A DNA stretch of 64,000 nt from Brevibacterium sediminis (lineage in GTDB: Bacteria > Actinomycetota > Actinomycetes > Actinomycetales > Brevibacteriaceae), in contig NZ_JABKDD010000006.1 in NCBI RefSeq assembly GCF_013623905.1, positions 62,001 to 126,000 of the forward strand, in the 5' to 3' direction. How positions within the stretch are numbered: position 1 is the stretch's first letter; every line of letters begins with the position of its first letter. The notes under the pieces were generated by a model. The model was given only the letters and a program-made list of their open reading frames with translations. It did no database searches and was not told the origin of the DNA. The position numbers and the translations under genes were made by a program. This document shows, piece by piece, positions 59,472-64,000 of this stretch.

Positions 59472-59526
59472 TAAGTGTGCGCAGATTGCCAGTTTCGAGC
59501 CGAAAATGTGCAATCTGCGCACAGTT
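59472..59526. repeat. Palindromic repeat family B, locus 2
   Basis: Left arm AAGTGTGCGCAGATTG (59473-59488) pairs with CAATCTGCGCACAGTT (59511-59526) with one mismatch. The left arm and its flanks (59472-59492) are identical to 11282-11302, and both right arms run into TTGAC. It separates the convergent M20 and FkbM genes. Confidence 0.85.
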
Positions 59527-59545
59527 GACTGTCGGCAGCAGGACT

Positions 59546-60556
59546 TCAGTCGACCGGGTAGCCCGCCGCGCGCATCTGATCCGGTGATTTCAGCGTGAAC
59601 AGCCAGTCACGCAGGCGCGGATCCGGCCGAATCGTCGTCCGCGCGTACAGTCGATCTTCGCCGACGAGGTAATAGCGGTAGCCGTGCTCGCCGAGGTGGC
59701 CCATGAGCTCCCGCGGTTTCGCGCGGTCATCGAGGACTTCGCAGAGAATGTCCGGGTGCAGCGCAGCGAGGAAGTCCTGCCCGTGCGCGAAGACGTCGTT
59801 CTCACCGCCCTCGACATCGATCTTCACCGTCACGCGCGGTGCCTCTCCTCGATTTGAAACGTCAGGAACACCTTCACCGGCGTGCAGCTGCGGATCTCGC
59901 TCCGACGCCTCGGCCAGCACCTCGGGCAGGAGTGCGTCGAGGGAAGTGAAGCGCACCTCGGCGTCGGAGTCGAAGCGCATATCGGAGGAGTAGAACGACG
60001 GCAGCGCCGACCCTCCGTCCCCGATGGGCACCTTCATCCAGGTGTCGGGGCTGCCGACCCCGGTCGGGTGGACGGTCACGCGGCTGTTGAAGCCGTTGCG
60101 TTCGACGTTCTTCTCCACACCCGCGACGACGGCGGGGATGATCTCGAAGACGTGAGCGCGCACATGCTCGTTCGCGGCGAGGACGGCCATGGTGAAGACC
60201 CCGGTGTAGGCGCCGATGTCGAGGAATACATCGGCATCGGCGCTGAGCGCGACCATGAGGTCGAGGGCGAACGCGTCTTCGGGTTCGGTGCGTCTGCCCC
60301 TTCCCCAGTAGAACTCCTTGGCGATCTCGCAGCGGAAGGGCTCGACGAGGATGAAGTCCGCTCCGCCCGCTCTCCCGCGGATTTCGGTGAGTTCGATGGG
60401 GGCGGGGAGACGACCGATCTTCAGCCCCCTGATCCGGGGCGCGATCGTTCGCAGCAGCGGGTGGAGCGCCGGTTGCGCGAGAGCGGTCTTGACCGGCAGC
60501 TTGAGGCCGAACCAGGACTGTCTGCGCGCGGTGAAAGTGCGCAGGTGATCATTCAC
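59546..60556 (-). CDS. FkbM family methyltransferase
   Basis: A 336-residue protein with a SAM-dependent methyltransferase domain of FkbM type: ADVFLDIGAYTGVFTMAVLAAN is the SAM-binding motif, VKIDVEGGENDVFA the FkbM signature, and CEVLDDR follows. The first 100 residues precede the Rossmann fold. FkbM enzymes O-methylate sugars or polyketides. I place the start at the GTG at 60556 because AAGGGGG lies about eight bases upstream; the frame begins at 60595. It diverges from the racemase gene. Confidence 0.83.
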   Translation of the reverse strand: MNDHLRTFTARRQSWFGLKLPVKTALAQPALHPLLRTIAPRIRGLKIGRLPAPIELTEIRGRAGGADFILVEPFRCEIAKEFYWGRGRRTEPEDAFALDLMVALSADADVFLDIGAYTGVFTMAVLAANEHVRAHVFEIIPAVVAGVEKNVERNGFNSRVTVHPTGVGSPDTWMKVPIGDGGSALPSFYSSDMRFDSDAEVRFTSLDALLPEVLAEASERDPQLHAGEGVPDVSNRGEAPRVTVKIDVEGGENDVFAHGQDFLAALHPDILCEVLDDRAKPRELMGHLGEHGYRYYLVGEDRLYARTTIRPDPRLRDWLFTLKSPDQMRAAGYPVD

Positions 60557-60729
60557 GACGGTGGCCCCCTTGCTGACAGGAAGACTTTTGTTCACACTAT
60601 CAATCGCCGGCCCGCCGCTCCAGGGTTCTTCCGGACCTGATTCGCGATACTCGCCGCCTCTTCGCGGACCACTGGCATAAGGTGGAAGCGAAGACCCACC
60701 CGCCCCGTTGCAAAGCAGGAGCCCGGCAT

Positions 60730-61854
60730 ATGAAGCTCAAGTCAGTCACCCTCCACCAAGTCTCGATTCCTCTCGTCACCCCGTTCGAGACCTCGTTCAT
60801 GCGGGAGACGGAGAAGGACTGCTACCTCGTCGAGGCTGTCTTCGACACCCCGCAGGGTGAGATCACCGGGTGGGGAGAGTCCGTGGCGATGATCTCTCCG
60901 CTCTACTCCTCCGAATATGTGGCCGCCGGCATCGACGTCACTCGCCGCTGGCTGGCACCGCTGCTCTTCGACGTCGAAAATCTCACTGCGGAGACCGTCG
61001 GCTGGCACCTGCGTCATGTCATCGGCCACCCGATGGCGAAGTCGGCTCTGGAGATGGCCGTCATCGAGGCCCAGCTCAAGCTCAACAACCAGTCGTTCAA
61101 GGACTACCTCGGCGGAGTCGTCGACTCCGTGCCTTCAGGAGTGTCGGTGGGCATTCAGGATTCCGTCGAGGAGACCGTCAAGGTCATCGGCGGCTACCTC
61201 GAAGAGGGCTACGCCCGGATCAAGCTGAAGATCAAACCCGGCAAGGACATCGCCCCGGTGGCCGCCGTGCGCAAGGCCTTCGGCGACGATTTCGGCTTCC
61301 AGGTCGACGCGAACGCCGCCTACACCCTCGTCGATGCCGCACACCTGCGTCGCCTCGACGACTACGGTCTCCTGCTCATCGAACAGCCCCTCGGCGAAGC
61401 CGACATCCGCCAGCACGCCGAGCTCGCCAAGCTCATGGACACCCCGATGTGCCTCGATGAGTCGATCGTCTCCGCCGAGGCTGCCGCGGACGCGATCATG
61501 CTCGGCGCCACCTCGGTGATCAACATCAAGCCCGGAAGGGTCGGCGGGTTCATCGAAGCGAAGAAGATCCACGATCTCGCCGCCGCCCACGGCGTCGCCG
61601 TCTGGCACGGGGGAATGGTCGAAACCGGTCTGGGTCGGGCGGCGAATGCGGCCTTGGCTTCGCTGCCGGGCTTCACCCTGCCCGGCGATATCTCCGGATC
61701 GAATCGGTTCTTCCACGAGGACATCACCGAGGAGATCGTCATGTACGACGGCAAGGTCGACGTGCCCACCGGCATAGGCTTCGGCGTCTCCATCGACCCG
61801 GCCAAGCTCGAACGCTTCCGCACCGAATCAGTGGAGATCCTGCCCGCCCAGTAG
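60730..61854 (+). CDS. menC: o-Succinylbenzoate synthase / N-succinylamino acid racemase family
   Basis: A 374-residue enolase-superfamily enzyme. Catalytic parts are RIKLKIKPG (KxK base), DANAAYT and EQPL and DES (Mg ligands) and the second lysine in NIKPGRVGG; the WHGGMVETGLGRAANAALASLPGFTLPGDISGS ending marks the MenC/NSAR branch. It may make o-succinylbenzoate for menaquinone or racemise N-succinylamino acids; no other men genes are near, so the racemase reading is open. Start at 60730 gives MKLKSVTLHQ; AGGAGCCCGGC precedes it. Confidence 0.85.
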   Translation: MKLKSVTLHQVSIPLVTPFETSFMRETEKDCYLVEAVFDTPQGEITGWGESVAMISPLYSSEYVAAGIDVTRRWLAPLLFDVENLTAETVGWHLRHVIGHPMAKSALEMAVIEAQLKLNNQSFKDYLGGVVDSVPSGVSVGIQDSVEETVKVIGGYLEEGYARIKLKIKPGKDIAPVAAVRKAFGDDFGFQVDANAAYTLVDAAHLRRLDDYGLLLIEQPLGEADIRQHAELAKLMDTPMCLDESIVSAEAAADAIMLGATSVINIKPGRVGGFIEAKKIHDLAAAHGVAVWHGGMVETGLGRAANAALASLPGFTLPGDISGSNRFFHEDITEEIVMYDGKVDVPTGIGFGVSIDPAKLERFRTESVEILPAQ

Positions 61855-61869
61855 GACAAGATTCGCCGA

Positions 61870-61914
61870 GGCGGCCCTCCCCTCACCGGTCACCGACCGG
61901 CAGCTTGGGCCGCC
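61870..61914. terminator. Bidirectional GC hairpin
   Basis: GGCGGCCC (61870-61877) pairs with GGGCCGCC (61907-61914), enclosing an inner CCGGT/ACCGG stem, between the convergent racemase and SLC13 genes. Confidence 0.5.
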
Positions 61915-61942
61915 TTCACTGCAGGATCCCGCCGGCGCGACC

Positions 61943-63574
61943 TCACTGACCGAGGCCGACGACCCCGATCATCACCGGCACCAGTGCCACGATGAGGATG
62001 GCTCCGGCGATGTCGAAGGAGAATCCGGTGCGGATCATCTTCGTGATCGGCACGGCTCCGGTGCCGTAGACGATCGCGTTCTGCGGCGTCGAGACCGGGA
62101 GCATGAAACCGAATGACGCTGCGAAGGTCGCGGCCATCGCCGGCACGAACGGATCGATGCCCGCCGCCTGGCACAGCGGGATGACGATCGGCACGATCAC
62201 GGCCGCCGCTGCGGTGTTCGACGTCGTCTCCGAGATGAGGATCGCCAGCACAACAGACACTGCGGTGATGGCGAGCAGACTCGTCACGCCCAGGCCGTCG
62301 GCGAATCCTGTGCCGATCGTCTCGGCCAGACCGGTGTCGGCCAGCAGGGCTCCGAAGATGATGCCGCAGCCGAAGAGGATGATCGTGCCCCAATCGATCT
62401 TCGCCGCTTGTGTCCAGGTCAGCGTGGGCTCGCGACGCTTCCAGTCGACGGGAAGAATGAAGAGCAGCGAGGCGCCGATGACGGCGACGATCCCTTCGTC
62501 GAGGCGGGAGTCGAGGAACTCGTAGATCGCCGAATCGGTGCCTGTGAACAGGGCCGCGAATGCCGGCAGAAGCCACAGCACCACGGTGACTCCGAAAGCG
62601 AAGAGGGTGTTCTTCTCCGCACGGGACACGGGACCGAGGTCGGCGAGCTCCTTCTTCACATACTCTTCGACGCCTTCGATCTTCCGGATCTCCGGCTTGT
62701 TGAGCAGGAACAGCACGACGGCGAGGATGACGAACATCGCCACGCAGATCGGCAGGGCCACAGCCATCCACTGGCCGAAGGAGATCTTCGTCCCCGTCGC
62801 CTCCTCGATGAGTCCGCGTCCGATGAGGTTCGGAGGTGAACCGACTGGAGTGAGCAGCCCGCCGACGCTCGCGCCGTAGGCCAGCATGAGCAGCAGTGCC
62901 GCACCGACCCGGAGCCGCAGCGGGTCGAAGTCCTTCTTCACGATGCCGCGCTCCTGCATGAGCTCGGCGATCACGGCGAGGATGCCCAACGCCGTGGGCA
63001 TGAGCATCGCCACAGTCGCCGTGTTCGACACGAAGGCGGAGAGCACACAGGTGATGAGGCCGAAGGCGAGGATCACGCGGTAGACCGACTTCCCGACACC
63101 GGGCAGTGCGAGAACGGTCAATGCCAGCCTTTGGGCGATTCCGTGGTGGAGCATCGCTTGGGCGAGGATGAACGCACCGATGAAGGTGAAGATCGTCGAA
63201 GAGCCGAAGGGCCCGACCGCATCTGCGGCCGGCACGATCCCGAGGACGACGACTGCGCCGACACCGATGAGACCGCCGATGGGGATCGGCACCGGTTCGG
63301 TGATCCAGAGGACGATGACGCCGAGGAGGATCGCCGCCAGCATGTGCTGCTGATAGCTCAGCCCCATCGGGATGAGTGCGAAGACGATCGTCACAAGCGG
63401 AGCAAGGATGAAACCCGAAGTCATCCGAGCCCGTTCGAACTTCTCCTCCCGCGGAGAGAGCTTCTGCTCGCTCAGACTTCGAAATGTCTTGCCGCCCAGC
63501 AGGGCCTCACGCACATCGGTCATCAGCCCTGACGCACCGTTGCTGCCGTATTTCTGCGAAGTACTCACCGTCAT
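61943..63574 (-). CDS. SLC13/DASS family carboxylate transporter
   Basis: A 543-residue membrane protein with about 12 helices after a 45-residue soluble start. The two Ser-Asn-Thr motifs of divalent anion:Na+ symporters are present: AFVSNTATVAMLMPTALG and ETTSNTAAAAVIVPIVIPL; PVGSPPNLIGRG and PVSTPQNAIVYGTG are the paired re-entrant loops. It imports dicarboxylates or related anions, probably with Na+. AAAGGACC precedes the ATG at 63574; an ATG at 63586 is possible. A LysR regulator is divergent. Confidence 0.91.
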   Translation of the reverse strand: MTVSTSQKYGSNGASGLMTDVREALLGGKTFRSLSEQKLSPREEKFERARMTSGFILAPLVTIVFALIPMGLSYQQHMLAAILLGVIVLWITEPVPIPIGGLIGVGAVVVLGIVPAADAVGPFGSSTIFTFIGAFILAQAMLHHGIAQRLALTVLALPGVGKSVYRVILAFGLITCVLSAFVSNTATVAMLMPTALGILAVIAELMQERGIVKKDFDPLRLRVGAALLLMLAYGASVGGLLTPVGSPPNLIGRGLIEEATGTKISFGQWMAVALPICVAMFVILAVVLFLLNKPEIRKIEGVEEYVKKELADLGPVSRAEKNTLFAFGVTVVLWLLPAFAALFTGTDSAIYEFLDSRLDEGIVAVIGASLLFILPVDWKRREPTLTWTQAAKIDWGTIILFGCGIIFGALLADTGLAETIGTGFADGLGVTSLLAITAVSVVLAILISETTSNTAAAAVIVPIVIPLCQAAGIDPFVPAMAATFAASFGFMLPVSTPQNAIVYGTGAVPITKMIRTGFSFDIAGAILIVALVPVMIGVVGLGQ

Positions 63575-63617
63575 TGGTCCTTTCATCGCCGTCGTTTCAG
63601 CCTGACGGACCTGGCTC

Positions 63618-63656
63618 AAATAGTCCAAGGCTATTTCTCGATGCAATCGATAGTCT
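63618..63656. promoter_or_regulatory. LysR-type operator and leaderless promoter
   Basis: AAATAG-N7-CTATTT (63618-63636) holds a T-N11-A LysR box, and TAGTCT (63651-63656) lies six bases before the LysR ATG. Control of both the transporter and the regulator from this gap is likely. Confidence 0.6.
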
Positions 63657-63662
63657 TGACCT

Positions 63663-64000
63663 ATGGATATTCGTCAGATCCGCCATTTCCTCGCCGTCGT
63701 CGACACCGGCAGCTTCACGAAAGCTGCGGAGTCACTCCTCGTCGCCCAGCCCTCCCTGTCGCAGACGGTCAAAGGGCTCGAGAGGGAGCTCGGCGTGACA
63801 CTCTTCCACCGGGTCGGACGTCGCATCACGCTCAGCGAAGCGGGCAGGGAACTCGAGGGACCGGCCAGGCTCGTCATCCGCGACCTCGAGACGGCGGAAG
63901 CGCACGTGCGAGGCCTACGCGGACTGAGGTCGGGTCGGATCCAGATCGCGGCGATGCCCACCCCGAGCATCGAGCCGCTGACGTCTCTGCTGTCGACTTT
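63663..64000 (+). CDS. LysR-family regulator (cut by window end)
   Basis: The first 112 residues of a LysR regulator: MDIRQIRHFLAVVDTGSFTKAAESLLVAQPSLSQTVKGLERELGVTLFHR is a standard winged helix-turn-helix, followed by the linker helix and the start of the effector domain (GRIQIAAMPTPS). The gene continues beyond position 64000. The leaderless promoter TAGTCT-N6-ATG supports this start. Divergence from the SLC13 transporter suggests it controls carboxylate uptake. Confidence 0.9.
   Translation, partial: MDIRQIRHFLAVVDTGSFTKAAESLLVAQPSLSQTVKGLERELGVTLFHRVGRRITLSEAGRELEGPARLVIRDLETAEAHVRGLRGLRSGRIQIAAMPTPSIEPLTSLLST

Overview
The window reads as chromosomal DNA of a high-GC actinobacterium. 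The evidence is GTG/TTG starts, many leaderless transcripts (a TANNNT -10 box followed 6-8 bases later by the start codon), a HAIR-type HspR operator in front of clpB, and gene families typical of Actinobacteria (DUF5926, DUF1707, a five-gene Asp23/AmaP operon, HTTM with DUF5819, a fused OleBC). The gene set reminds me of Brevibacterium or a close relative within Micrococcales; that is from memory, not from a search. I see no rRNA, intact tRNA, IS element, prophage, CRISPR array or replication origin. Coding density is high and most long opposite-strand frames are shadows.

Layout. 1-3 kb: Asp23/Gls24 envelope operon (Asp23, DUF2273, Asp23-like, DUF6286, AmaP), then a gene-free stretch with palindromic repeats. 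3-9 kb: SDR and thioesterase, exonuclease III, a small alarmone synthetase, two DUF1707 membrane proteins. 8.4-11.2 kb: DUF5926, GT2 glycosyltransferase and prephenate dehydratase. 11.3-17.6 kb: FAD dehydrogenase with SDR, an epimerase-like protein lacking the catalytic lysine, a crotonase and a CPA1 Na+/H+ antiporter. 17.7-20.4 kb: clpB under a HAIR site. 20.5-31 kb: HTTM/DUF5819 pair, CoA-transferase, agmatine deiminase, YtxH protein, cardiolipin synthase, NUDIX, crotonase, MFS. 31-36 kb: TM2 protein, FMN glutamate-synthase-like protein, hydrolase, SDR, membrane protein. 36.4-41.2 kb: complete head-to-head olefin pathway oleA-oleBC-oleD. 41-47 kb: a low-complexity membrane protein diverging from prpE, and a glycine-rich MarR diverging from an RGG-type protein over CATG palindromes. 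47-52 kb: LssY-type protein and a MerR-HEAT / HEAT / GyrI-like module with a MerR-type operator. 52-64 kb: lysozyme-like protein, zinc-site ArsR, an operon for an AhpD-like protein, an aminotransferase and an EamA exporter, cupin, glutamate-cysteine ligase, M20 peptidase, FkbM methyltransferase, MenC/NSAR racemase, SLC13 carboxylate transporter and a divergent LysR cut by the window end.

How things work together. The clearest pathway is olefin synthesis: OleA condenses two acyl-CoAs, OleD reduces the beta-keto acid, the OleC half forms a beta-lactone and the OleB half decarboxylates it to a long-chain alkene. The least explained signals are (i) long, near-perfect inverted repeats, mostly at convergent gene ends, falling into at least three sequence families with two copies each; (ii) the MerR-HEAT/HEAT/GyrI module; (iii) the MarR/RGG low-complexity divergent pair; and (iv) a strongly recurring CGAGGCGG word, including an exact 38-bp triple repeat.
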